From NCBI GenBank assembly GCA_029204225.1, contig CM055107.1, forward strand, positions 30,469,410 through 30,533,409: DNA of 64,000 nt, given 5' to 3'. The DNA is from Diphasiastrum complanatum. Its lineage: Eukaryota; Streptophyta; Lycopodiopsida; Lycopodiales; Lycopodiaceae. Positions 12,907 to 24,400 of this stretch are shown here, piece by piece (within the stretch, counting starts at the first letter, position 1; each line of letters opens with the position of its first letter). The notes beneath the pieces are model-generated. The model was given only the letters and a program-made list of their open reading frames with translations, made no database searches and was not told where the DNA came from. A program made the translations under genes and the position numbers.

Positions 12907-12987
<81 letters not shown>
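12907..12987. repeat. (GA)n microsatellite
   Basis: About 80 bp of uninterrupted AG/GA dinucleotide. Antisense ORFs through it are Leu-Ser repeats and not genes. Confidence 0.95.
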
Positions 12988-12990
<3 letters not shown>

Positions 12991-13228
12991 ATGAGCAATT
13001 CGATTTATTAACTAAGTTGCAGCCTGCCTAGCTAACTTAATTAAAAATTGATTCAGTATCACGTGTGTTTAATTTTCTGTCATGCATAACTTTACGTGCA
13101 TTCATTTGTAGGCTACGATACACGGGTACTCGTGGGGGGTAGTTGGCATAGCGTCCCAATGACTCATTGATTGGAACGTGAAAACATACCCACTGATAGC
13201 GGGTGGCTGCCTACCCACAACCCCACCA

Positions 13229-13460
13229 ACCCGGGTCCCCTCCCTGGCAAGTGGCGCCGGTGCCACCTTGGGTCCCCTCCCTTCCTCCAAGCACCCTAAT
13301 TGGCATGTGGCACCGGCACCATCCCAGGTCCCCTCCCTGACAAGTGGCGCCAACGCCACCATCCGACGCCCTCCCCTTTCTCCGGGCGCCCTCCCTGGCA
13401 AGTGGCGTTGGCGCCACCTCCGTCCCCTCCTTGGCAAGTGGCGTCGGCGCCACCCCTGCC
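13229..13460. repeat. GC-rich degenerate minisatellite
   Basis: About five decayed copies of a 35-45 bp unit built around GTCCCCTCCCTGGCAAGTGG followed by a GGCGCCRRCGCCACC-type inverted repeat. It stands out sharply from the AT-rich surroundings. The Pro-rich ORFs across it (13178-13801) are explained by its composition. Confidence 0.7.
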
Positions 13461-13790
13461 GGCACTCCCCCACTACCCCTACCCCCTACCCCTCCTCCGC
13501 ACTACTCCGGCACCGTACTCCCCCCCCCCCGGGTCCCGGCCCCGTATCCCCACCTCCTACCCCTCCTTCACACAGCCCTGGCCCTGTACCCCTACCACCC
13601 CCCACCCGAGTGCGCTGCCCCAGCCCCATACCACGCTGCGCTCCCCTCCTCCTCGTAGCCCCCGAGCCCCCCTCCTGCCTGCGCTACCCCTATCCTCGTA
13701 GCCACCAAGCCCCCCCTCTCCCGCCCGTGCTACCCCTCCTCCTCGTAGCCCTCGAACCCCCCACACGTACCCAAAAAACAATTAAAAATA
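13461..13790. repeat. Cytosine-rich low-complexity tract
   Basis: Strongly strand-asymmetric CCCC/CCT-rich sequence between the minisatellite and a (GA)n tract. No gene is supported; all frames are Pro/Ser/Arg-rich by composition. Confidence 0.6.
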
Positions 13791-13805
13791 GCGAGAGATA
13801 GGCAT

Positions 13806-13938
<133 letters not shown>

Positions 13939-14518
13939 TTGTTTTCCAGCAAATTGAGCCGCCAAGGTACTATCATTTTCAACAAGTTGAATGGTGCTTT
14001 TTTTGCGTTCATGGAATTGTAGCGAACTTCGGACCTATGATTTGATGTAAGTTATCTGACCTGATTGAGTTTGTTCATTTCAGAAGAAAAAATTTGGTTT
14101 GCTTTTGTACTTAATTAGTATCAAACATCAAGCTCCATATTTCACATGTAGTCTCCTCCTCAAAGAGAAGCTATCTTGTTGTATAAGTTCTCTTATTTGG
14201 ACATTCAACAATTTTATGGCCTTAGTTGCATCCATAGAATCCTAGTGACACTTAGGTGGAAAGCCAGGTCCACGTAAAAAGATCCCATTACCTTTCATGA
14301 CTACTTTTGAACCTCATTATTGCCAATTTAGTTTTTCCTTAAATGTCCTCAAATTTTCAATGTCCTTGCTTGGCAAATGGCATGTCTTCGTCAACAGGCT
14401 ATAATTAGGAGAATGTGTTCATAAAGCTTCTTTGTTTACAAATAAGTTAGCACACTACGCTTTAGTGTTTTGCTTCAAAGGTTGATTTTTAATCTTGTGG
14501 TTTATTTTTTTGCACTAG

Positions 14519-16810
14519 TGTTAGAGCAAGCTTATCATGAAGAGTCTTTCTATCAACAACAAGCTACACCCCAAGTATGTTATTACTCTATTTGGTGCTA
14601 TGTTGTTTAGTACTTTGTCCCATGGATTTTTGTTAGGGCTATACATTGTGAATGAATTATGGGCCTTTCAAGGCTGAATATAATTTTTTTTGGAAATTGT
14701 TTGAGTTTGTTGGACTTGTTGTGAAACTAGGCTTTTCAAATGATATTGCTCATGTGTTTAGTCTAATTGTTCTCCTTTTTTCAATATGATTCTTCAACAA
14801 TCTAGTCTACAAATGATTGACTACATCTCTTATCAAGAGTCATTTTTTAGTTGTTTGGTCACTATGAGGAATGCCTCCTTTGACTCGCAGATTGTAGGAC
14901 CTCTATATTGTCGACTCTGGCCTGCTGCTGACTCTGGATACTCTCACAATTTGGTTTGTCTACATGGTCATTCTCACATTTACTGAGTTATATCATAATA
15001 TCTTAAACGATATACTAGTTTTCAATTATGGATGTGAATCTCTATAGGCCTTCAACTATATGTCATCACAAGTAATTTAGCCTATTGTTACCCAATTTTG
15101 TGGAGAATCTGTTTGGGTCATCATCTTCTAACTACTGTCATTTGTATTGCAGCATCTTTGGTAGTCTTTGAACCTGCACAAGAATCAATCATGAGAGGAA
15201 ACAAAGCAGCCAAAGTTCAAAAGAATCTATCTAGTCACCTACAGGTTTGTTTGAGTACTCATTGCAAGTGTACTTGATAATTTACTGAAAACTATTTTTG
15301 TAACTTTATTGAAATGATGTATGTGGCAATTCAAGAGGGGTGAGCGTGTGTGCTTGCTCCACGAAGACAAGATCGTTGGTGAAGGTGAGGTTATACAATC
15401 TACTGCTGGTGAATCGCTTCATGGTAGACCATTGCCTGCAGGCCATGTAGGTGTAATGGTTCACAATTGCACCAATGCAACGGTGGAACTTCCAATTCCA
15501 AATGACATTGCTGATATGTATGTTCTTGAGGATGCAATACATAGTGTTGTAGTCTGGCCAGTAATTTTCCTGGTGAGATATATCTTTAATCACTGTTGTG
15601 TAGATAAAATACAAACAATCATATTCATGTTGTTAAAAACAAGATTTATTAAACATTACACTCTCATAGGGACCACATGGGACTATGGGACCACATGAGA
15701 CTGTTACAGCAGGTACAACTTCACAAGTGAACACAAGATCTGAAAGACGTTTACCAAGTCGAATGGTACAATGCCTTCCACACTGTTGATGTTAAGTGTC
15801 GGTGCACCACACGGAAGTATGCAACCCTAGCCAATCCATCAAATGGAGACACATTTTTCAAGTATGTATTTTTTATTTTTTAGCTTTGTATTGGATTGAA
15901 TTGTTATGTCAAAATGTTGATGCTAGTCATCACCACTCATCTTTTTTTGTTTTGTCTATATTTTTGTAGTATTGTGCTTAGAATTGATTGAGAACATAGA
16001 CATCGCTCAGTCACTGAAGAAAGACTATACAACATTGCATGTGCAAAGTTGTCGGAAACATGAAAGGTAGCTATTGCTTTTGCTTTATCAGAAGAGAGTG
16101 ATGAGTATAGACATCAGCACCACATACCTTCTGGTAACGAACTTTGCCTGTTGCTATTATGTTTCACCATTTTTTCTTTTAGCTTGTTTGTGTTGCTCAT
16201 TTCGCAAGTACATATGTCTATTTGCTTGCATCCAGATAACAAGACCTTCAGGGTATATCTCGTGAAGGAGGTATTGTGGCACCAAATTATTGAGGCAAGC
16301 AACAACATTCTATGGTCCATTGAGACCTACTACAGTTAGAAAATAGTAGCCAGGTTTGCTATGCAAACATTGGAGATAAAACAGAAGAATTTTCTAGATT
16401 TGTTCATAGAGATTGTTGGTAAATGTCGTTCATCATATGTTTTGGAGAGACAACAAGGGTTGAGGCTAGCTGCATGACGACGTACAGTGTACAAGTTAGT
16501 TACCATTTTTTTCCCAATGCGCTAACTACTCCCACTAAAGTCAATTAGATGCACATGATGTTTTTATGTTAATTGTGTTAAATGATACAGGTTTCTGTTG
16601 GGAGGATTATTGAAAAACATTGCAGATATGATGCGTCCTATGGCAAGGGAGTGGTGTGATACTAGCCACTCAGAATGTATGTACACACCTGCAATGAAAG
16701 CCACTCATTGGAGCCCATGGGTGTTTGATAATTGTCCATGGTGGCTAGAATTTTCCACTGGCCAATATCTTGCAGAAGAGAAAGAAGTGTTTATGTGTGC
16801 CTTACACTGA
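14519..16810 (+). pseudogene. Decayed multi-exon gene with DUF8039-like domain
   Basis: Exon-like blocks with plausible splice signals lie at about 14519-14572, 15152-15243, 15331-15571, 15761-15858, 15969-16068, 16068-16131, 16237-16495 and 16591-16810. The 15331-15571 block reads RGERVCLLHEDKIVGEGEVI, then LHGRPLPAGHVGVMV, ELPIPNDIADM and AIHSVVVWP. This follows the pattern of the DUF8039 domain that accompanies plant CACTA/En-Spm-type transposon proteins (pattern recall). Later blocks (DNKTFRVYLVKEVLWHQII, FLLGGLLKNIADMMRPMARE, HWSPWVFDNCPWWLEF) are not recognised. Three or four in-frame TGA/TAG codons interrupt otherwise open text. At least two TGAs sit where CGA (Arg) would fit, consistent with decay of methylated CpG. 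Confidence 0.4.
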
Positions 16811-16825
16811 AGTTTTGCAAAGAAC

Positions 16826-17095
16826 AGTGTCGTATTTTTCGCGAGTGCGAAAAGGCGAAGGAGGCAAAAAAGCAAAGGCACTTTAAGAATGGTTTCTAAG
16901 GCATTCTGGCCACTTGGCCACTGTGTCGCATTTTTCGCGAAGGTGCGAAAAGGACAAAGGTGCCTAAAAATGGTTAAGGCAAAAGAATCTTAAAGGAAAA
17001 AATGTGAAGGTCCGAAAACATGTAGTCGACCTTTGGTTTTCAGGAAGCTCATTACTTGAACGATTTGTTTAAGGCTGAGCATAAGAAATCTAACA
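16826..17095 (-). mobile_element. Probable copia LTR (3' end of minus-strand element)
   Basis: On the minus strand the sequence just after the polypurine tract AAGGGGGAG starts TGTTAGATTTCTTATG at 17095. The far end is uncertain; TGTCGTATTTTTCGCG at 16826 is one candidate. The interior holds two related TTTTTCGCGAR.TGCGAAAAGG stretches. Confidence 0.4.
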
Positions 17096-17099
17096 CTCC

Positions 17100-17488
17100 C
17101 CCTTAATGTGGATCCTGGAAAACTTTAAACTTCAGATTTAACATATTGTTAAATCTGAGATGTTGCTCCTTTGATAGAGCCTTTGTGAAGTAATCTACTG
17201 CCATGTAGTTTGTTCTGAAGAAAACAAGTTCTACTTCCTTACTGTGCACTTTCTCTCTAAGGTAATGATACCTGATTTCTATATGTTTTATTCGAGAGTG
17301 AAATCTTGGATTGAGAGATAGCGTTATTGTGCTTTGATTGTCACAATAGATTGTTGTAAGAAGTGGTTGTGCAAGGTTCAGGTCTGCAAGCAGTTGCCTT
17401 AGCCAGGTCGCCTCTTTGGTTGCATTGGTGGCAGTTATGTATTCAGATTCTGTTGATGATAATGCAATTGAGGTCTGCTTTCTGTCAT
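17100..17488 (-). mobile_element. Ty1/copia RNase H fragment
   Basis: One minus-strand frame encodes the C-terminal RNase H of copia Pol: DRKQTSIALSSTESEYI, IYCDNQSTITLSLNPRF, SRIKHIEIRYHYLREKV, DYFTKALSKEQH, ending in a stop immediately before a polypurine tract and the LTR start at 17095. The upstream part of the element is missing; the sequence changes to unrelated DNA near 17490. Confidence 0.85.
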
Positions 17489-17869
17489 AAAATCACTTTT
17501 TTCACTATTTCCCTTGTTTGTCAGCAAAACCTCAATACCAAAAATCGCCAGCCATACCATGAAACCGCCCACAGTGAGTACGATTTCTTTGCACCCTCTA
17601 CGAATTCTATCCCTTAAAAAAAATTCCAAAAAAGCATACAAACATTAGTGTTTTGACAGAAAGCACCCCCTGTCAGAATTCGCGAGTATTACAGTTGGAT
17701 TCATCTAACTGTCCACGATTTCTAGTATTGCCCACAAATTCTACTACAACACAAAAGTCCAATTTTTGCCCAAACTTATCCACTCTGCAAGAAAACTGTT
17801 TTTTTTTTTAAACTTTTTGGCCAAGTACTGCCTTGATCATCTGTACTGTTACTCTACTCCTCATATTGC

Positions 17870-18265
17870 ATCATGTCTCGAGATTGTGCTGAATCTTCCA
17901 ATCCTGTTCCTCAATGACTAGAACGCGGAATTCCATGTATAGATGCACCAAAGTACGATGGAGAATCTGACCCAGTTCGATTTCTCCAAGACTTTGATAA
18001 TGCATGCCGTTTCTATGGAGATATCTCTGAAACTGAAAAGCTCTGCCTATTCTCGATGGTGCTCTATGGAACAGCCAAAGAGTAGTATCTTAACCTTGAA
18101 GCTCCTGATCTTGCTTCCTGGACTACTCTCAAGGACGCTCTCATCAAGCGTTTCAAACCATCCAAACTGACTCAGAGCCCATTCATCCAAATCACCCATA
18201 TGAAACCAACTCTTATCCCAATGAGTCATAGACAAACCTCCATTTTGAGCATGGGACTTAAGAGG
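17870..18265 (+). mobile_element. Gypsy-type Gag fragment
   Basis: The plus-strand frame with stops reads MSRDCAESSNPVPQ, then APKYDGESDPVRFLQDFDNA, CRFYGDISETEKLCLFSMVL, and SWTTLKDALIKRFKPSKL. This follows the retrotransposon Gag pattern (Y.G..DP..FL..., F.M.L.G.A..W...L). An in-frame TAG sits where a Trp would fit. No CCHC knuckle or LTR is nearby. Confidence 0.6.
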
Positions 18266-18648
18266 ACACTCTAGTCTAATCCACCCTAGGATTGTTATCT
18301 GTTGATGTTGCTCCATGGTTAGTAAGACTTGGAAGTTAGTGGTGAATCTTGCCTATGAAGTGTGGCAAAATGAAGTAAGAACATTCAAGTTCAAGAATGA
18401 GTCCATAAAAGGGACAAAATATTATAGAGTAGACAAAACCTTGTATTGATACAATTTAACGAGCATGTGGGCTTGGTCCATTATGTTGGTTTCATGCTAG
18501 GGGATGGAGGAGTTGGTTTGTGTTGGCTCACATGGTCTTTGCAACATGCATTTTGGATATTAGCCATCGATGAAATTAGCTTCATATATGGAACAGGCTA
18601 GACCAAGCCCATCTCGTTCCGTAAGGACTGGGGAAGGAGCCTAAAAAG

Positions 18649-18788
<140 letters not shown>

Positions 18789-19198
18789 ATCGCTATTTTT
18801 TTTCCCCAAAATCCTAATTTTAAAGAAAACCTAGCTTTTCATGCTTTTTAGTTTAAAGGTCGCAGTTACAAAATATTTTCCAAGAAATCCAAACAACCAC
18901 GATATCTATAAATTTTCAATCAAAACAAAACATATGTCATGAAATAAAGTGAAATGCACATGTCTATCAAAAAAATTTCACTAACCGTGTGTGTGTTAGC
19001 AAATCCTAAAATACACATGAACCAATCAAAACATTAATATCACATTGAATCTATCACCAATGGCATATGTATGATGTTGATGTAACAACTACAAAATATC
19101 TATGGGGTAAAGAAACACGTGTCGACAAATCACACAAACTTGGGCAAAAACTTTGGGCAGGTTTTTGTGAATAAACTATTAGTTCTTTAAATTAAAAA

Positions 19199-19438
19199 AA
19201 CGTGTGGCTGTGATTGAGCTAAAAAAAAAAAACTTGTCGTTGTAATTGAGCTAAGGCCAAAGCTAGAGAGTGCTTGCAAGATGCAGGCCCGCCGCTCCCC
19301 TTTCTTTTTCTAATGTGTCCGTGTGGCCGTGATTCATCTAAAAAAAAAAAAGTGTCATTGTAGTTGAGCTAAGGCCAAAGCTAGAGAGTGCCTACAAGAT
19401 GCAGGCCCGCCGCTCCCCTTTCTTTTTTCTAATGTGTC
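19199..19438. repeat. Tandem duplication, 118-bp period
   Basis: Two copies of a unit holding an A-run, GAGCTAAGGCCAAAGCTAGA and GATGCAGGCCCGCCGCTCCC; the CTAAGGCCAA phrase starts at 19251 and 19369. Confidence 0.8.
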
Positions 19439-19587
19439 TCCTTCCTCTCCTGGAGTGTACCCAACCCAATGGGCCAGAATCTTGACCCATTCCATGATAC
19501 AAACGGAAACCAAGATGCATTGCACAAAGCTAGTCTTCACCCATGGGTGAGAGAGTGTTGGTGTGCCTTGTGTTTCTATATGGTTTA

Positions 19588-19716
19588 AAAAATATATATA
19601 ATATACTCTGTCCTGCCTTCCACTAACCACTTTTAGTTCTTGTGCGCCACTAAACACAAAGGGCTTTCTACGGTAATGCCACTTCCCTCTCTCTCTCGCT
19701 TTCTCTCGCGGATTCT
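19588..19716 (+). promoter_or_regulatory. Candidate core promoter of the epimerase gene
   Basis: A TATA-like run (TATATATAATATACT, about 19591-19606) is followed by a pyrimidine patch (CTTCCCTCTCTCTCTCGC, about 19681-19699), the usual plant TATA plus Y-patch layout. It lies 1.2 kb before the start codon. A 5' leader intron is possible, with donor AG|GTATGT at 19970 and acceptor TTATCAG at about 20680. This is inference; no transcript data are available. Confidence 0.3.
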
Positions 19717-20888
19717 CGTATCTGGAGTAAATGTGGCGATGGCGGCCTTCTGTGATGCGCCTGAGACTAATGCCACCACGTTGTGAATCCGGCTCAGGCA
19801 ACACAGATTTTCTGCTCATGCAAACAGTAATTTCCAGCAGCAGAATGCATAGCAAGATGAGCATTACTGTGTGATTGAGTTTCTGCCATGAGGTTTTGCT
19901 GACGAGAATTTGGCCGTCATCACAGAGGGTATTTTTTCCATGAATCCTCTTGTTCTTCTTCGATCATTAGGTATGTTCCTTGGCTTTATCTTTTCAGCTC
20001 TCGATTCTCTTACCTTTTTCCTTGTAGATCGTATCTTCATCTCTAGGCCTGGCATGACTTTTTGTAATGAAACTATCAGGCGAAGCTACTGAAGATCAAT
20101 TCTCAAATTTCTATGTTATAGTATCGTTGCCACGCAAAAAGGTTACCGTTAGAACAGCAGGTGTTTGTTTGCTCGTCATTGGTGCATCTAACACAAACTT
20201 CGCGAGGGTTTGGATGAGGTTACTATCCTGATTCTTAAGTTCAAAGCTGATTGTTCAGACGAATCAAGCTCTTGTATTTTTTGCCAGAATCAAGTGGCCT
20301 TCATTAGGGATATTGCATGGCAGACATAACCCCTACGCTTTTCACAAATTAGGAGGAATTGTTTTACTGACTACCGATAATCTCTCGTTTTACACCCATG
20401 TTAGGGGATCAATTTTTATCTAGGTTATTGAATTTCAGCTATTTACAATGTTCGCAAGGCTTTTTTATATTCATTTGAAACAGTAGTATAACCCGAATCT
20501 AGGAAACTTACTGTAAACACGCCATTGACCTTAGCACACGACTTCTTGATTGATGCAGATAATCAGTTAGGTTTTCTTTTCTTAGTTTGCGATACTTTAA
20601 CTGGATGCAGTTGGACAATTTACTCTCCAATCAGCATGAAATGATAAGTTTTTAAACTGAGAAAATTTCAATTATCAGATTTCCTGCAACGTGAGGATGA
20701 GAGCATGTGCAGTGGTCAGCACAGCGTTTTATTCATTCAAGGATTGTAATCTGGTCTAGCAAGGTCAGGGAATAAGAACTGTGGTAAAATATTCAATCAT
20801 GGCGCACCTCCCTTGCTCAAAGATTTGGCAGCACATTTAGAAGACAATTACAGACGCTGCATCAATCACTGGAGCAACTTGTTCGAGG

Positions 20889-21371
20889 ATGGTTGATCAA
20901 GGGAACACTGAGAATGGTTTCAACAAGATTATTCTACGAGATAATTATGGTCTGGAAAAAGTTATTTTGAAAGAACCTTCAGGATCTACAGCACAAGTAT
21001 GAATTTCATCAAATTTGTCATTTATTCGTTGTGTTTCTTTCAACATCACTTTTGATTATAACTCGAGCTGTATCTTTTCACTTACTTTTTGTTCACTACT
21101 CCAAAGCAAGGATTTATGTACAAGCCTGTTATCTAGTTGAATATAGATTTCTTTTCATTAGCTTGAATAGTATCTCTTCTTGTTTTTTCATATTTTCTTC
21201 AGCTATACATTTACATTTACAACTTATGTAAGCTTAGTTGTTTTGGGGTATTTATGGCAGATGTATGGTAGAAAAACAGGACAATGGGGTGGTACAAACC
21301 ATAGATGCACTGCGTTTCTGAAACGCGGTTCAGAAACGCGTTTTTAAATTTTTTAAAAAAATTCCAGAAAC

Positions 21372-21411
<40 letters not shown>

Positions 21412-24400
21412 TAGTTGCACCGCGATTCGCGAATCGCGATTCAGAATCGTGATCAGAATCGCGATCCCGATTCACGATTCGGGATTTTCCCAGAATCGTG
21501 TAGAATCGAATTTTTTTTTTTTTTTGAAATTTTTTTGTGCAATATGGGTATCAGATGAAAGCTCTAATCGAGGGGAGTATGATTGTGTAGTTTGCCGACT
21601 GTTTCAGGTGCAGGATGGTCCCTTTACGCTAAAGCTGCATCCCATATAAAAAAAAGAGAACACATTGGGGCATTCCTAGTGAACATAGCAGGAATCTCCC
21701 TTTCTCTGATTCTCCCTCTCTCTATCTCTCTCTGATCACGATTCACAACAAACGGAACTAAAACCATGCTGAACAAAAACCTAGCTGAATCATTCTGAAC
21801 TTTAGCCTTAAATGAAACAATTTTTGACAAAACAACCATACTCTCTCTCTCTCTCTCTACAACCATTATTCATAAACCATAAAACCGAAGTTACTGAACT
21901 AAAACCACAAAGAACAATACTGAATCACGACAATGCTGTGAATAGGATCATCATAATATATAATATCGGGCCACATGGCACCAAAAAGGGGTACAATGAT
22001 GTTCCATGAACGTAATGAAAACTATATAACTAAGGCTCATCAGAGTCATGGTAGGATAAATCATCCGAATCTGTGGACTGCAGATCCCATGGGTCCGCAG
22101 ATGAATCGGAACTGGAGGGAGCCATATGTCGTGGTGTGGCCCTGGCTCTGCTGCGTGCTCTGGATCCCTGCTGCGTGCCCTGGCTCTGGACCACCCCCCT
22201 CTCCCTGCCTCTACCTCTGCCTCTGCCTCTGCCTCTCTCCCCTCCTCTGGCCCCCATCTGGCTGCCCCCAGCCCTGTGTCTACTCCGTCGTGCCTGTGTG
22301 TCAGGTGGCCGTAACCCTATGCCCTGGGATGGCCCTACCCACTGTGATGATGCCTGGCCGACGACTGCTTGTGATGCTCCACTCCTGTCTACAAAAAGAG
22401 TACTCAGCCCCCCCCTCCTAGAACCTCTAGGTCTCCCCCTAGGCCTACGTGCAGGAATGGCTGGCTCCTCCTCTGTCTCTGCATCAGGGTCCACCAGCAG
22501 GTCAGCAAGGTCATCCCCTTGTGCCTCCGCCCACATCTCCTCGTCCTGCTCTGTATCTCCCTCAACCCACTCCTCCTCCTCCACATAGTCTGCCCCGAGC
22601 ATCTCTCCACCCTCTGAGACCTCGTAATCTCCCTCCTCAGCCCTCTCCCTCTGCCTCTCTGTCCTCCTCTGCCGCCGTAAAGCCCGTGCGTCAGCCTGTG
22701 CCTGTCTGTAGAGCTCTCTATGGAACTCATCATCCATCTCCTCCTGTGTGGTTGGTGCCCGAGGAGCAGCAGCTATCGAATCCACCAAGCAAGTGTCGGG
22801 GTCCACCTGCAACCAAAAACAATACATTGTTGTTAGGCAGGTATTGTGCAACTCACTGCATATTTTAAAAGCAAATCAATTCACCAAAGCATACCAAGAA
22901 AAAAGGGGTGATGATGTGACTCACCTCGAGCATCTGACCCTCTCCTCGTGTGCGCCTCAGCATACGGCCGTTGGTGTTCACAAACACCAACGGCCTACAC
23001 TGCTCGATGGACAACCTGTTCCTCTTCTGCGTGTGATACAAGGCCCAAGTGCTCCAATTCCGCTCACAAGCTCCTGCAGAACAGTCCTGTGCAAGGACTC
23101 TCTCAGCCAATCGCCTCAAGTCACCTGTGCTACGCCCGTGGATGCACCACCATGTAACGGGCCTGAGCTGATCCTCCCTCCGCCAACTTTGCTCTCCATC
23201 GAAAGGAAACTGGAAGCGCTCAAATGCGAGCAGCTGGCTTGCAATGTTGGCCAGCATCGGACCTATTGGCAAAAGGAAAAACATGGCACATGTAAGACCC
23301 CTCAAATTTAGACACTACCAATGAGTACAATACTGCAGTAACATTGCTACCAAATGATTTCTCACACGTACCTGGTCCGGGCCATACGCGCTTCGTGTAC
23401 TCCACCCATCCCCGGTGCAGCTCCGGATCGTCCCTCTCTCGTGTAGAGCGCCACAAGGGGTGTAACATGTGGGCTACGACGTGGATGGGTCGGTGGAAGT
23501 AGTCCCATCTGGCCTCCCAGATGCGTGAGATCTTGCGCCTCCTGCAGCAGACAAATTACAACAATCACTAAACCATAGCATAAAAGAAACGCATCAGACT
23601 CGAGTGAGAAACAACAAACTAGACACTGAAGAGTCATACCTATGCTCGTCCAAGGCTGACAACAGAATCCCCTCGCCGATGCGCTCCATGAACTCGTAAA
23701 TGAGACCGAGGGTGCACCCCTCACGGTCTACCAGACGCAGCACTCTGTAAATGGGTAGTAGGATCCCACTAATCTCCTCAGCAGCTCTCCAGAACTCGTC
23801 GCCGTACACAGTGGACTGGAAAAATGCCGAATGGGGGAGGTCTGTAAAGTCCCGGAAGGCCACGCTGGAAACCATCCGCCGCAATGCATCCTTCACCACC
23901 ACCAATCACTCTAGCACCAAGAAGTAAAACGCAAAGCGTGTGGGTGCGGGCTTCTTCAGGTTTAGGGTGGAGAAGGTGCGGAACAGGGCCAACACACGCC
24001 TCTTCCTGGTGACAAAAGTGACCAGGCGCATGGCCGTAGAAGTGATCTGCAACACAAACACCCAGTTAAAAAGTTTAGACAGTAGTTGAGACGTGGTTAG
24101 CAGCATCGAAGGAAGAAAGCATAGCAAATAGAACAAACTATACCTCTCTGATCCCTGGAAGCGCACATAGGTCATGGATGAGCAAGTCTATGCAATGTGC
24201 AGCACAGGGTGTCCACACAATGCTGGGATGCTCCCTCATCATAATCTCGCCCATCTGCTTGCAGTTCGAGGCGTTGTCGGTGACAACCTGAACCACGTGC
24301 TCATCTCCGATGTCAGCAATAACATCTCTAATGACCTCCCATATGAAATCGGCTGTGATGGCGTCACCACCTCGAGTGGCATCCACGCCACGTAGGAATA

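Noticed and set aside
12804-12998. ORFs made of Leu-Ser or Arg-Glu repeats (also 13690-14022, 18598-18783, 53421-53749)
   Set aside because: Translations of (GA)n/(CT)n microsatellites.
13178-13801. 207-aa Pro-rich plus-strand ORF and several antisense Gly/Arg-rich ORFs
   Set aside because: All are explained by the GC-rich minisatellite and C-rich tract; every frame is open because stops are rare in such composition.
18047-18316. 89-aa minus-strand ORF over the gypsy Gag fragment
   Set aside because: Mostly the antisense of recognisable Gag sequence.
19355-19864. 169-aa minus-strand ORF upstream of the epimerase gene
   Set aside because: It overlaps the tandem duplication and the candidate promoter/leader, has no recognisable domain, and its N-terminus lies in the sense-strand leader. 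Chance ORF is more likely.
21305-21649. 114-aa ORF with a Tyr-Ile repeat
   Set aside because: It crosses the (TA)n tract and the hAT inverted repeat; the coding appearance comes from the microsatellite.
22073-22868. Plus-strand ORFs opposite the hAT transposase tail, and similar ones at 24865-25436
   Set aside because: Shadows of the GC-rich transposase exons; the minus-strand frame has the domains and splice sites.
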